64,000 nt of DNA, taken from assembly GCF_000355765.4 (NCBI RefSeq), contig NZ_CP021106.3, positions 2,637,137 to 2,701,136 on the forward strand. Direction: 5' to 3'. A program made the position numbers and the translations under genes. The DNA is from Nitrosospira lacus (GTDB lineage: Bacteria; Pseudomonadota; Gammaproteobacteria; Burkholderiales; Nitrosomonadaceae). This document shows, in pieces, positions 38,266-47,506 of this stretch. Each line of letters opens with the position of its first letter. Within the stretch, counting starts at the first letter, position 1. The notes under the pieces are model-generated. The model saw only the letters and a program-made list of their open reading frames with translations, did no database searches and was not told the origin of the DNA.

Positions 38266-39773
38266 AAGGTTCCTTCCACATCACGAATCGGCAGGGTAAG
38301 ACGAAAATGAGCACCATTGACGCCCTGCTCCTGCTGCACAAGCTCTATAGTGCCACCATGCGCAAGAGCGTATTCACGCGCGATGGATAACCCCAATCCG
38401 GTTCCCTTTATGTGACTGTCAAGTACCTGTCGCCCCTGATAAAAAGGCTCGAATACCTTTTCACGATCCGCCTCATCAACACCGGCGCCGGCATCCAGAA
38501 TATCGAATTGCACCGTCTCGTCTACTTTGCTTGTCCAGATTCTTATACGTCCCCCAGGGGGGGAGAACTTGACGGCATTCGATAGCAAATTATCCACAAT
38601 AACCTTAATTTTTTGTTTATCGCACTCAATTATCAACTCCGGGCAGGAAACCTCGATTTTCAAGCCTTTGCTCATGATAATAAGATTCTGGTCTTGTAGC
38701 ACCGCATCGAGAATTTTTGTCAGATTCGCCTCTCGTTTTACCAGGGCCGCTTTCTCGGTCTGAAGCGCGCTGTAACTCAGCAAATCTTCAATGCGCCGTT
38801 GTAATTGTATGCTGTTGCTGTACAGGATATTTGCGATACGCTGTTGCTCTTCGGTCAGTTCCCCGGCCACGCCTTCCGCAAGCAGGTCGGCACCTTCGCG
38901 CATGGCAGTAAGCGGTGTCTTGAGTTCATGAGATACGTGCTGCAGAAACCGCGTCTTCTGTTCCTCCAGTTTGAGCAACCGGCGGCGCAACCAGTCCAGG
39001 CGTTCGCCGAGATACCTTAAATCCTGAGGACCATCCACCCGTATGGCTTTAAATAGCGCACCTTCCCCCATGGTACGAATCGCCTCGTCAATTTGGCGTA
39101 TTGGATGCGCAATCCGCAGGGAAAAGATAAATGCGAGGAGAATCGCAAATGGAATTAACGCCAGCAACTGCCATCCGACGGTAAAGCGGGCATCCCCTGC
39201 CATATCCTGCATTTCGCCCACTTCGCGTTCAATCAACGCGTAACCGACTGCTGAAAATGTTCGCGCTGAATCCCGGAGGGGCACAAATTTGCCAATCAGA
39301 TCGCGGAGCTCTTCCGGCGACTGCGCCATGGCTGACACGTTCCCGAAAATCGATACCTCCAACAGCTGCATCTGCTCCAGCAATTGTTTCTGTTCAGTAT
39401 GCAGGGAAAGCTCAAAAAGATTCGTTGCCGTGCTCTCGAATTTCTTGTGTGCCCTGAAATAATTCTCGAGCAGGGATGTGTCGCCAAGGATGTGTGTCTG
39501 CCGTACAGCACGTTCCATGGCTGCAATTTCATCCGCCAGGACCCGGCTGCCGTGCGCAATTTGCGCCGCCTGATATACAGCCCTGCGGCTTTGATCCGCC
39601 AGCCGGTCGATGGAGAATGCACTGTTGACGAGTGCGGTGATAAGCGGCAAGCCCACCAGGGCAAACCCGAACAAAATCAATTTCAGGAAAGATTTGGGCT
39701 TACGCCGCAACCGTGACAAGGAAGCGGCGCCGGTGCCGCTCTCTTGCCTTACGGTATCCCCGTGAACAACCAT
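38262..39773 (-). CDS. glrK: Membrane sensor histidine kinase, GlrK-like
   Basis: 503 residues: membrane segment one (about 30-50), a helical periplasmic domain (about 55-198), membrane segment two (about 200-219), HAMP, HisKA with His282 in VSHELKTPLTAM and the ATPase domain (NLLSNAVKFSPPGG, DAGAGVDEADRE, GTGLGLSIAREY). AAAGGATATAA precedes ATG 39773. It is translationally coupled to the QseG-like gene by ATGA. The signal is unknown; envelope stress is sensed by enterobacterial relatives. Confidence 0.93.
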   Translation of the reverse strand: MVVHGDTVRQESGTGAASLSRLRRKPKSFLKLILFGFALVGLPLITALVNSAFSIDRLADQSRRAVYQAAQIAHGSRVLADEIAAMERAVRQTHILGDTSLLENYFRAHKKFESTATNLFELSLHTEQKQLLEQMQLLEVSIFGNVSAMAQSPEELRDLIGKFVPLRDSARTFSAVGYALIEREVGEMQDMAGDARFTVGWQLLALIPFAILLAFIFSLRIAHPIRQIDEAIRTMGEGALFKAIRVDGPQDLRYLGERLDWLRRRLLKLEEQKTRFLQHVSHELKTPLTAMREGADLLAEGVAGELTEEQQRIANILYSNSIQLQRRIEDLLSYSALQTEKAALVKREANLTKILDAVLQDQNLIIMSKGLKIEVSCPELIIECDKQKIKVIVDNLLSNAVKFSPPGGRIRIWTSKVDETVQFDILDAGAGVDEADREKVFEPFYQGRQVLDSHIKGTGLGLSIAREYALAHGGTIELVQQEQGVNGAHFRLTLPIRDVEGTL

Positions 39774-39942
39774 TTATATCCTTTGACTGGAAAACCCGCC
39801 AGGGGTCGACATCCGGATTGATATCCAGATTACTTTTTTCTGATCCGCAGATTATGCTGGTAATTCAGAAAAGCTGAATAGTCTTATTGGTCGCAATCCC
39901 TCTTGTCACCCCACCCCCTCGGATTTAGAAGCTTGTAATGCC

Positions 39943-40317
39943 CTAAGGGCTTGACGCAATATAAGGCTTGCAATAATGCTTGGAAGGAAATTCCTTATTC
40001 CGGCGCGAATTCACAATAACATCGCCACCATTCTTTACACACTCCCTCATTGCGTTATTCAGACTTGCATAATGCTCATTTGGCTCTGTATTCTTTGAAA
40101 CAGGAGACACTTTCTCCCGAATCTTGAGGCACGCCGCGGCTTCGTTGGGAGCAGAAGAAATATTTTTCGTGGGGGGTAATGCGCATAACTTGCACGGATT
40201 ACCCGGACACAGGCATCCGCTACATTCCGCTTGCACCACGGTAGCAAATACCCCCAGCAGCGATGCAAGTATGAGTGGAATAATCAGCCGCAACATATCA
40301 ATTGATTTCATATTCAT
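39943..40317 (-). CDS. Small cysteine-rich secreted protein of unknown function
   Basis: 124 residues with a signal peptide (MLRLIIPLILASLLGVFATVVQA, cleavage near residue 30). The mature N terminus carries five closely spaced cysteines (32, 35, 37, 42, 45 in ECSGCLCPGNPCKLC), then three more (63, 93, 116). The start could also be the in-frame ATG two codons later. No family was recognised. Metal binding or a disulfide knot are possible readings of the cysteine pattern. Confidence 0.6.
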   Translation of the reverse strand: MNMKSIDMLRLIIPLILASLLGVFATVVQAECSGCLCPGNPCKLCALPPTKNISSAPNEAAACLKIREKVSPVSKNTEPNEHYASLNNAMRECVKNGGDVIVNSRRNKEFPSKHYCKPYIASSP

Positions 40318-40417
40318 ATCATTTCGTCTTTCATATCAAGACCACCATAGACCCACCGCTCCGGCTCATACGGCTTGTGGGGCGCGGCTTCATTCTCTCG
40401 AGTCTCCGAGTAATTCG

Positions 40418-40771
40418 TTACAATAACTTCCTCACATTCTCCGGTGGCCGGCACAACACTGCTTCGTCACCACGCACGACAATCGGCCTCTGAATCAGGT
40501 CCGGGTTGTCCACCATAATCTTAATTAATTCGTCATCGGTTAACCGCTGTTCAGCCAGCTTCAAGCTCCGCGCCAGAGGTTCGTCGCTACGCAGTACATC
40601 ACGTACCGGCACACCCAGTTTCTCGATCAGTTCACGCAATCCCGCGATGGTTAGAGGTATCTCGTAGTAATTGACTGCATCGAACTCTTGCCCGCTATCC
40701 TTTAGAAGCGCAAGCGTGGCACGGCACTTACTACAGGTGGGTTTGTGATAAACGGTAATCTTGTTACTCAT
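40418..40771 (-). CDS. arsC: ArsC-family reductase
   Basis: 117 residues from ATG 40771, eight bases after GGAG. Thioredoxin-fold ArsC domain with the N-terminal active-site Cys13 in KPTCSKCR, here in a CxxC arrangement, and the conserved NPDLIQRPIVV block. Glutaredoxin-dependent arsenate reduction is the family activity; the CxxC and the lack of an ars operon nearby leave open a YfgD-like role instead. Confidence 0.88.
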   Translation of the reverse strand: MSNKITVYHKPTCSKCRATLALLKDSGQEFDAVNYYEIPLTIAGLRELIEKLGVPVRDVLRSDEPLARSLKLAEQRLTDDELIKIMVDNPDLIQRPIVVRGDEAVLCRPPENVRKLL

Positions 40772-41112
40772 GCAATTTTCTCCTGTCTCAATCACCAGCC
40801 TTGCCAGGCTCGATCCGCATTACTGCGAGCTGGAAACTGCTTGTAAAATCCACATTTCGTCGAATCAATATTAAAACGGCGGCCTGACGCGTATGGCCGG
40901 CCACCGTTTCATATAGCCGCCACTTTAGCAAATATATACGGATTCGTGACTAAACTCTCCCACGATAATCAAAAAATCGCCAGTGCGACCTGGCGCATGC
41001 ATAAATCGTTAATGAGAAAAAAATTATACTGTAGGATTTCGGAAGATATCCTTCCACCCCTTGAGCAGTTTTACCCGCTTTCATCCTGCCTCTGCCTTGC
41101 GCGCTGCGCTGC
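40772..41112. other. Intergenic region carrying a terminator
   Basis: About 340 bases between arsC and the CPA2 antiporter, both on the minus strand. The strong hairpin at 40873-40906 (listed separately) fits as the end of the antiporter transcript. A 66-codon plus-strand frame at 40946-41146 runs into the antiporter gene and is not supported. Confidence 0.5.
40873..40906 (-). terminator. Rho-independent terminator of the CPA2 antiporter gene
   Basis: On the minus strand CGGTGGCC (40906-40899) pairs with GGCCGCCG (40884-40877) in an 8-bp stem with one G-T pair and a 14-base loop, followed by TTTTAATATT. It lies about 200 bases after the antiporter stop and ahead of arsC. A short T run on the plus strand makes it weakly bidirectional. 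Confidence 0.65.
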
Positions 41113-42816
41113 TCACACCCTTTTGCCGAATTTTTTTAGTACATGATGCGTCATGCTGAGTGCAAGCTCATGTTCACCCAGAAGCACCGTGCCTCCGCTT
41201 TCTTTTCGGAGCAGCGCCGCTTCTTCTTCATTATGTGTACGCACGATAATCTCAATCGGCGGATTAAGCATACGAGCGATTTCTATCATCCGGCGTGCGC
41301 GCAGCGCATCGGGGACTGCAATCACCAGCATTTTGGCCCGCGCAATATGCGCTTGTATAAGCACAGCGGGTTCAGCCGCATCCCCCGCTACGGCATGGAT
41401 TCCACGCTTGCGCAACCCCTCTACCATCTCACGGTTTTGATCCGCCACAACAAGCGCCAGCCCCTGCTCGGCCAGTGCTTCGCCAATGTGCCGGCCGACC
41501 CGGCCATAACCCACAAGCACCACGTGGTTGGTCACGTGGCTAGAGGCAACCGACATTGGCAGTTCAGCCAGGGGGTCGTCAGAGCGTTCCAGGATGCGGG
41601 CAAGCTTGGATCGGGAGCGTATCCATTCCTGCGCCGGTTCGATCACCTGAAATACCAGGGGGTTTAATGTGATCGAGATAAAAGCCCCCGCGAGTATAAG
41701 ACTCTGGGCTTCGACCGGCAGGAGCCCGAGTGAAACACCGAGCGCCGCAAGGATAAATGAGAATTCCCCAATCTGGGCAAGACTGGCCGACACGGTTAAT
41801 GCCGTATTGAGCGGATAGCGAAAAGCAAGAACCAGAAGGAAAGCTGCCAGTGATTTGCCGATAATAATAATCCCGAGTGTGGCAACAACGCGGAGTGGTT
41901 GATCGATGAGAACGTTGGGATCGAACAGCATTCCGACAGAGACAAAAAACAGTACCGAGAAAGCATCTCTGAGCGGCAGGGATTCCTGAGCGGCCCGATG
42001 ACTCAAATCGGACTCCCTCATTACCATCCCGGCGAAAAAAGCGCCGAGTGCAAAGGAGACACCGAAGAGCATTGCGGAACCGTAGGCAATACCTATTGCC
42101 ACCGCAATCACGCTCAGAATAAAGAGCTCGGTCGAGTTGGTGCTCGCGACATGCCAAAGTAACCAAGGAAAAACCCGTTTCCCGACAATAAGCATTAGCG
42201 CGATGAAGACCGCCACCTTGCCAAAGGTGAGCAGGAGCGTTATTAGCAGATCCTGGCTGGGCCCGTCCGCTGGGCTGCCGGCAGAGGTCCCAAGCCATCC
42301 GGCGAGCGGCGGCAAAAGAACGAGAACCATAACCATTGCCAGATCCTCGACCACCAGCCAGCCCACCGCAATCGATCCATTGACGGATTTGAGTACACCG
42401 CGCTGCTCCAGCGCCCGAAGCAATACGACTGTACTCGCGGTTGATAGCGCCACACCAAACACGATCGCCGCACCCAAGTCCCAACCCCAGGCAACAGCGA
42501 CCGTCGCGCCAAGAGCGGTTGCCACTCCAATTTGCACCAGGGCGCCAGGCAGCGCAATCCGCCGGACAGCCAGCAGATCGTCCAAGGAGAAGTGTAGTCC
42601 CACTCCGAACATCAACAGAATGACCCCGATTTCCGCCAGTTGGCCCGAAAGCTCCATGTCGGCCACGAAGCCGGGTGTATTGGAACCCAGGATGACACCT
42701 GCAACCAGATAGCCAACCAATACCGGCAATTTCAAGCGGTGGGCAATAAGCCCCATAAGCAAAGCAAGACCGAAACTGACGGCAATCGTGGTGATCAGGG
42801 TAACACTATGGGGCAT
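41113..42816 (-). CDS. CPA2-family potassium/proton antiporter with TrkA-N domain
   Basis: 567 residues: twelve or so membrane segments of the Na+/H+ exchanger domain (about 1-385, with the helix containing MELSGQLAEIGVILLMFGVGLHFSLDDL) and a cytoplasmic Rossmann domain (VLVGYGRVGRHIGEAL, about 415-530) that binds NAD(H) and gates transport. It resembles YbaL/KefB-type antiporters. It exports K+ or Na+ against protons across the inner membrane. Ligand binding by glutathione adducts, as for KefB, cannot be confirmed from sequence. Confidence 0.92.
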   Translation of the reverse strand: MPHSVTLITTIAVSFGLALLMGLIAHRLKLPVLVGYLVAGVILGSNTPGFVADMELSGQLAEIGVILLMFGVGLHFSLDDLLAVRRIALPGALVQIGVATALGATVAVAWGWDLGAAIVFGVALSTASTVVLLRALEQRGVLKSVNGSIAVGWLVVEDLAMVMVLVLLPPLAGWLGTSAGSPADGPSQDLLITLLLTFGKVAVFIALMLIVGKRVFPWLLWHVASTNSTELFILSVIAVAIGIAYGSAMLFGVSFALGAFFAGMVMRESDLSHRAAQESLPLRDAFSVLFFVSVGMLFDPNVLIDQPLRVVATLGIIIIGKSLAAFLLVLAFRYPLNTALTVSASLAQIGEFSFILAALGVSLGLLPVEAQSLILAGAFISITLNPLVFQVIEPAQEWIRSRSKLARILERSDDPLAELPMSVASSHVTNHVVLVGYGRVGRHIGEALAEQGLALVVADQNREMVEGLRKRGIHAVAGDAAEPAVLIQAHIARAKMLVIAVPDALRARRMIEIARMLNPPIEIIVRTHNEEEAALLRKESGGTVLLGEHELALSMTHHVLKKFGKRV

Positions 42817-43057
42817 GTGTTTTGCCGTTTAGACAAGTGGGGTACAGCGCTGATGGGTTTATGGATTGTGGCGCGGCACTCCAGGATGGCAAGAGAACGC
42901 AAATTTATTTTCGGATTCCCGTCCGCTCAATATGAAAAATAGATCATTCAGGAAATATTATTAATGATGAAAAACATCTTTGTGGAGATCATAGCCAACT
43001 TAAAACATGAGTGAATCAATTGCCGGATTTCGCTCCGGATTTTATGAAGCATTCGGG

Positions 43058-44011
43058 TTAATCCAATAGGACAGGGATATTTCTCTCCTCGGCGTGCTCA
43101 GCCTCTCTGCGATATGTGCGGAAGCGCCAGCCAAACAATCCCAAGCCGGCAAGCATCATCGCCCAGGTCTCCATTTCGGGTACGGACGAAACCTGCCAGC
43201 CGATGTCTCTCATGGCAGCATAATCAAGCTCGGTAAAATATTTGCGTTGCCCGGCGGCGATAGAAGGATCCATCGCAGCTTCCTGGGCAAGATAGCGGAG
43301 TCCGTTTGCCCAGTGACTGTCACCCGCCAGGGGGGGATTGTAACCAAGCAAGGCGTGAACGGTGCGGCCGGTAAAAGAACCATCCGAAATCAGGTTATCA
43401 AAAGAATCGGCACCGCCAAAACCGAGTACATGCGCCAACTCATGCACTGCCACCGAATAAAGGTCAAAGCCGGAAAAGGATTCGGCAGTGGTGATATCGG
43501 AATCAACATACCAGTTGGAGGCACTATTAAAGGAGATCGCCCCGCCCCATGGTCCGAAATCGGTCTTAATCGGTGCAAGAGCCCCCATCTGGCCTCTACT
43601 GAGCGCGTTGTCAATGAAATCGGCGGAACCATTGCTGACGAATCCTCCTCGACCGCCTACCGCCAGCGTGCTGCCCAAATTATGGGCACCGGCAAAAACC
43701 ACGATCTGATTCGCGGCAACGCTGAAATTGGAGATACCAGTCTTGTTACCGTTATCCGGCTGAAAGAAACTTACATCAAAACTATTCGATCCAGATGGCG
43801 TGATCGCGGTCAGCGCAGTCGGTCCGCTCTCCTGAAAGCGGCTCTCGAATGTAGAAGCTGCGGCATTCAATAAATTCTGACGTGAACTGTTAGCGCCTGT
43901 AAAAAAACCCAAACTGTCGTATCGATAGTCGAAATGGATATCGATATTAGCCAAAGCAGCCTGACTTGCGGCGAGCAATATGCCGGAAAATACCGAATAT
44001 GCGAATTTCAT
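43058..44011 (-). CDS. PEP-CTERM metalloprotease with variant sorting tag
   Basis: 317 residues, AGGAGCCAGTCAAG before ATG 44011. Signal peptide (SVFSGILLAASQAALA), a mature domain with the zinc motif HELAHVLGFG, which fits a metzincin-like HExxHxxG, and a C-terminal tag VPEMETWAMMLAGLGLFGWRFR followed by basic residues. The tag is a PEP-CTERM sequence in which the second proline is replaced by Met. After the tag there are about 18 extra residues, which is unusual for the class. Exported and probably processed by an exosortase encoded elsewhere. Confidence 0.85.
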   Translation of the reverse strand: MKFAYSVFSGILLAASQAALANIDIHFDYRYDSLGFFTGANSSRQNLLNAAASTFESRFQESGPTALTAITPSGSNSFDVSFFQPDNGNKTGISNFSVAANQIVVFAGAHNLGSTLAVGGRGGFVSNGSADFIDNALSRGQMGALAPIKTDFGPWGGAISFNSASNWYVDSDITTAESFSGFDLYSVAVHELAHVLGFGGADSFDNLISDGSFTGRTVHALLGYNPPLAGDSHWANGLRYLAQEAAMDPSIAAGQRKYFTELDYAAMRDIGWQVSSVPEMETWAMMLAGLGLFGWRFRTYRREAEHAEERNIPVLLD

Positions 44012-44040
44012 CTTGACTGGCTCCTGGCGGTTTTAACTAT

Positions 44041-45159
44041 TTAATCGGCATGCTCCAGCGCTTGCAACGGATCAACATGGCTCAAGCCAAATTCTTTTGC
44101 AACCGCGGGATAAGTGACCGAACCCCGATGCGTGTTAAGCCCGTATTGTAGCGCCAGATTCTTTCTTACCGCATCCAATCCTTCATCAGCCAGACGCAAT
44201 GTATAAAAAGCCGTTTGCGCATTCAGCGCAAAGGTACTGGTGCGCGGGACCGCGCTCGGCATGTTGGCGACACAGTAATGCACCACTCCGTCAAGTTCAT
44301 AGGTCGGATTGCTGTGCGTGGTCGGCCGGGTGGTTTCGACGCACCCCCCTTGATCAACCGCAACGTCGACGATCACAGAACCTTTTCGCATATTCGGCAA
44401 CATCCCGGCTGTAATCAACCAGGGCGCACGTCCGCCAGGAATCAAAACGGCACCGATCACCAGATCGGCGTTGTAGATCACCTCTTCAATATTATACTCA
44501 TCACTGATGCGCGTCTGTAGTTGCCCATGATAAATGTCATCCAGGTATTTGAGGCGATCATGATTGATATCCAGCACGGTGACCTGGGCACCGGACCCAA
44601 CAGCGACGCGCGCGGCATTCGTACCGACAATGCCCGCTCCCAGAATCGCGACATTGGCTGAAGCTACGCCGGGCACACCGCCCATCAATACGCCACGGCC
44701 ACCGTACGTCTTTTGCAGATACGTTGCCCCGATTTGAGTGGCCATACGTCCCGCCACTTCACTCATGGGCGTCAACAGCGGCAATTGACCTCCTTCGGTT
44801 TGAACCGTTTCGTAGGCGATACCTGTAACGCCATGCTCCAGCAACGCGATGGTAAGCGGCTCATCCGAAGCCAGATGAAGATAGGTAAAAAGGATCATGT
44901 CTCGATGCAGATAAGAATATTCCGCCGCAGTCGGCTCCTTGACCTTAACTACCATCTGCGCCGCCCAGGCGTCTTCAGCACGAGATACGATCATGGCCCC
45001 GGCTGACTGGTATTCCGCATCTGAAAGGAAGCTCCCCTCTCCTGCCCCGCTCTGTACCAGCACCCGGTGTCCATGTCGCGTCAAGGCTTTGACTGTACTG
45101 GGTGTCATTCCAACCCGATTTTCGTGATCCTTGGTTTCCTTGGGCAATCCGATCAGCAT
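44041..45159 (-). CDS. ald: Alanine dehydrogenase
   Basis: Ald interconverts L-alanine and pyruvate plus ammonium with NAD(H). 372 residues: N-terminal MLIGLPKETKDHENRVGMTP (substrate-binding Arg and Lys), LLTPMSEVAGRMATQ, and the NAD fold GAGIVGTNAARVAVGSGAQVTVLD, then VDVAVDQGGCVETTRPTTH. A CAGGAACAAAACC stretch precedes ATG 45159. In an ammonium-handling organism it may assimilate ammonium, an inference only. It is separated from pntB by about 550 non-coding bases. Confidence 0.96.
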   Translation of the reverse strand: MLIGLPKETKDHENRVGMTPSTVKALTRHGHRVLVQSGAGEGSFLSDAEYQSAGAMIVSRAEDAWAAQMVVKVKEPTAAEYSYLHRDMILFTYLHLASDEPLTIALLEHGVTGIAYETVQTEGGQLPLLTPMSEVAGRMATQIGATYLQKTYGGRGVLMGGVPGVASANVAILGAGIVGTNAARVAVGSGAQVTVLDINHDRLKYLDDIYHGQLQTRISDEYNIEEVIYNADLVIGAVLIPGGRAPWLITAGMLPNMRKGSVIVDVAVDQGGCVETTRPTTHSNPTYELDGVVHYCVANMPSAVPRTSTFALNAQTAFYTLRLADEGLDAVRKNLALQYGLNTHRGSVTYPAVAKEFGLSHVDPLQALEHAD

Positions 45160-45711
45160 GGTTTTGTTCCTGACTGAATAAAATTGAAACTATTCTTCCG
45201 CAAAAGGCTAACCTGGTTCGAAGAATCTTGCAGATAAGCCCACCTCCGCAGATAACTTCATGCACTCCATACAATGATGGGCACTCCTGCGCTATTGATT
45301 TGGTGACTCGATAGCCCCGCTTCCTTTGCGCCAAGTATACAACCCGATCCTGGGATCGCTGAAAAAAAGTATTCTATTTGAGAATTTCTGGCTGCTGGAA
45401 GGCTCGCGCAGATCCGAACCGGCAGGTCAATGTGCGGCTGCCCTGATTTCAGGGCTATATAAACTTCACAGGCACTGTTGGTAATCGAATGTGAATATAG
45501 AGAGCGCGCTTCTGGCAATGAAGGATACACTGAAGCCCCGCATGGCTGATGCGGGGCACTCTGCAACGCGGCCCTCGCGGTCACGCGCGGGATGTGCCCC
45601 ATGCATCGAGCCAACAGATAAAGCGGATAAATTGATCAGTACTTCATGAAAGCAATACGCGCCCGGATCGCGACTGCACCTGAACGTATCACAGTGAAGC
45701 GAGTATGTACG
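45160..45711. other. Intergenic region with two strong stem-loops
   Basis: 552 bases between ald and pntB. A 6-bp stem GCCCTG/CAGGGC (45440-45455, loop ATTT) and a 9-bp stem GCCCCGCAT/ATGCGGGGC (45535-45557) stand about 80 bases apart. The second may end pnt transcripts (listed separately). A 118-codon minus-strand frame at 45258-45614 shows no recognisable family and is probably chance. Confidence 0.45.
45535..45557 (-). terminator. Candidate terminator of the pnt operon
   Basis: The 9-bp perfect stem GCCCCGCAT (45535-45543) / ATGCGGGGC (45549-45557) has a 5-base loop and lies about 155 bases past the pntB stop. On the minus strand it is followed by TTCAGTGTATCCTT, only a weak T run, so termination efficiency is doubtful. 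Confidence 0.4.
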
Positions 45712-47094
45712 TTACAACGCCTTGACCATATCTTCAACAACCTTCTTGGCATCGCCGAACACCATCATGGTCTTGTCCATGTAGAACAGGTCATTGTCGA
45801 GGCCGGCATATCCCGCCGCCATGCTGCGCTTGACCACCATCACGGTGCGCGCCTTGTGAGCATCCAGAATGGGCATGCCGTAAATCGGGCTCCCCGGAAC
45901 ATTCGCCGCGGGATTTACCACATCGTTTGCGCCCAGCACCAGCACCACGTCGGTGTTGGAGAAATCGCTGTTGATCTCATCCATCTCCAGAACTTGCTCA
46001 TAGGGTATTTCCGCTTCCGCCAACAGTACGTTCATGTGCCCCGGCATGCGTCCCGCGACTGGATGTATCGCAAAACGCACGTTGACACCTTTCTCGTGCA
46101 GTTTCTCGGCCAGTTCCTTGACTGAATGCTGGGCCCGCGCCACTGCCAGACCATAACCGGGCACGATGATAACGCTGTCGGCGTTACCCATCAAGAATGC
46201 GGCATCGTCGGCACTACCGCTGCGATGGGTTTTCTGTGTCCCGTCGCTCGCCGCAGCCACTGCCCCACCCTCACTGCCAAAGCCACCAAGTATGACGGAA
46301 AGAAATGGCCGGTTCATGGCCTTGCACATGATATAAGACAGAATTGCCCCGGAACTTCCCACCAGCGATCCGGCAATGATAAGCATGGGATTGCCGAGCG
46401 AAAACCCGATTCCCGCCGCAGCCCAGCCGGAATATGAATTAAGCATGGAGATCACTACCGGCATATCCGCGCCACCGATAGGGACGATAATGAGAAAACC
46501 GAGCACAAAGGCGATCGCGGTCATGGTGGCAAAGGCTGTCCAGTTGGTAGTCTCGCTAAAGAAGAACCACAAGCCAAAACCTACCATCACGATTGCCAGA
46601 ATAAGGTTGACCATATGCTGGCCACCAAATGTAATGGGTGCGCCGCTCATGCGGCCGGACAGCTTCAAGAATGCGATGACCGAGCCCGACCAGGTCATGG
46701 CACCGATAAAGGTGCCGAGGAACAACTCCAGTTTACTGCCCATGGGCAATACCGCAGGCAGGCCGAATGAAGCCGGGTTATTGACTGCGGCGATAGCGAT
46801 AAACACCGCCGCCAGACCTACCAGCGAATGCATGAAGGCAACCAGTTCCGGCATTGCCGTCATCTGCACACGCCGTGCAACAACCGCGCCGATGGTACCT
46901 CCCAGCGCGATACATGCGAGTATCAGCGCCCAGTTCTTGGTAATCGTAAGCGTGGTGATAACGGCGATTGCCATCCCCACCATGCCGAACAGATTACCGC
47001 GACGGGCGGTTAGCGGCGAGCTCAGGCCTTTTAGCGCCAGAATAAAAAAAACCGATGCGATCAGATACGCGAATGCGACCGAATTTGCGGACAT
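45712..47094 (-). CDS. pntB: NAD(P) transhydrogenase subunit beta
   Basis: PntB carries most of the membrane helices and the NADP(H)-binding domain III of the proton-translocating transhydrogenase. 460 residues: nine or so membrane segments (1-260) and domain III with VPGYGLAVARAQHSV and VLVLGANDVVNPAANVPGSPIYGMP, the NADP-binding signature. It follows the small membrane subunit by three bases. Confidence 0.97.
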   Translation of the reverse strand: MSANSVAFAYLIASVFFILALKGLSSPLTARRGNLFGMVGMAIAVITTLTITKNWALILACIALGGTIGAVVARRVQMTAMPELVAFMHSLVGLAAVFIAIAAVNNPASFGLPAVLPMGSKLELFLGTFIGAMTWSGSVIAFLKLSGRMSGAPITFGGQHMVNLILAIVMVGFGLWFFFSETTNWTAFATMTAIAFVLGFLIIVPIGGADMPVVISMLNSYSGWAAAGIGFSLGNPMLIIAGSLVGSSGAILSYIMCKAMNRPFLSVILGGFGSEGGAVAAASDGTQKTHRSGSADDAAFLMGNADSVIIVPGYGLAVARAQHSVKELAEKLHEKGVNVRFAIHPVAGRMPGHMNVLLAEAEIPYEQVLEMDEINSDFSNTDVVLVLGANDVVNPAANVPGSPIYGMPILDAHKARTVMVVKRSMAAGYAGLDNDLFYMDKTMMVFGDAKKVVEDMVKAL

Positions 47095-47097
47095 TTA

Positions 47098-47403
47098 CTA
47101 GCTTCCTTTTTTATCTTTTTTTCTGAACATTTCCAGCATCCGCTGGGTAACAAGAAATCCGCCAAATACATTGATCGCGGCCAGCGTCACCGCCACGGCT
47201 CCCAGCCATACGCCCCAATCGGTTTCCATAGGACCGGCAGCCAGCATTGCACCGACTAAAATAATGCCGGAAATCGCATTGGTTACTGACATCAGCGGCG
47301 TATGCAGCGCCGGGGTCACGTTCCACACCACGTGGTAACCTACAAATACCGCCAGCACGAATACGGTCAGGTTAATGATGGTTGGGTCAACTTCGCCGAT
47401 CAT
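47098..47403 (-). CDS. pntAB: NAD(P) transhydrogenase small membrane subunit
   Basis: 101 residues with three to four membrane helices; [28 protein letters not shown] is the conserved segment of the membrane part of the alpha subunit. In this organism the alpha subunit is split into two genes, as in Rhodospirillum. It lies between pntA and pntB, 103 bases after the first. Confidence 0.95.
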   Translation of the reverse strand: MIGEVDPTIINLTVFVLAVFVGYHVVWNVTPALHTPLMSVTNAISGIILVGAMLAAGPMETDWGVWLGAVAVTLAAINVFGGFLVTQRMLEMFRKKDKKGS

Positions 47404-47506
47404 GTTTACTCCTTCAATCCGTTAACTATTAATTCCGGGTCTTGAACAGCAGGGAAGGCGGAAGTGCAAAGCCGGACAGGCATCATTCCTTTCCGCCCAC
47501 GACTTT

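Noticed and set aside
45258-45614. 118-codon minus-strand open frame between ald and pntB
   Set aside because: No ribosome-binding site, no recognisable family, and residue composition looks like translated non-coding GC-rich sequence containing two hairpins.
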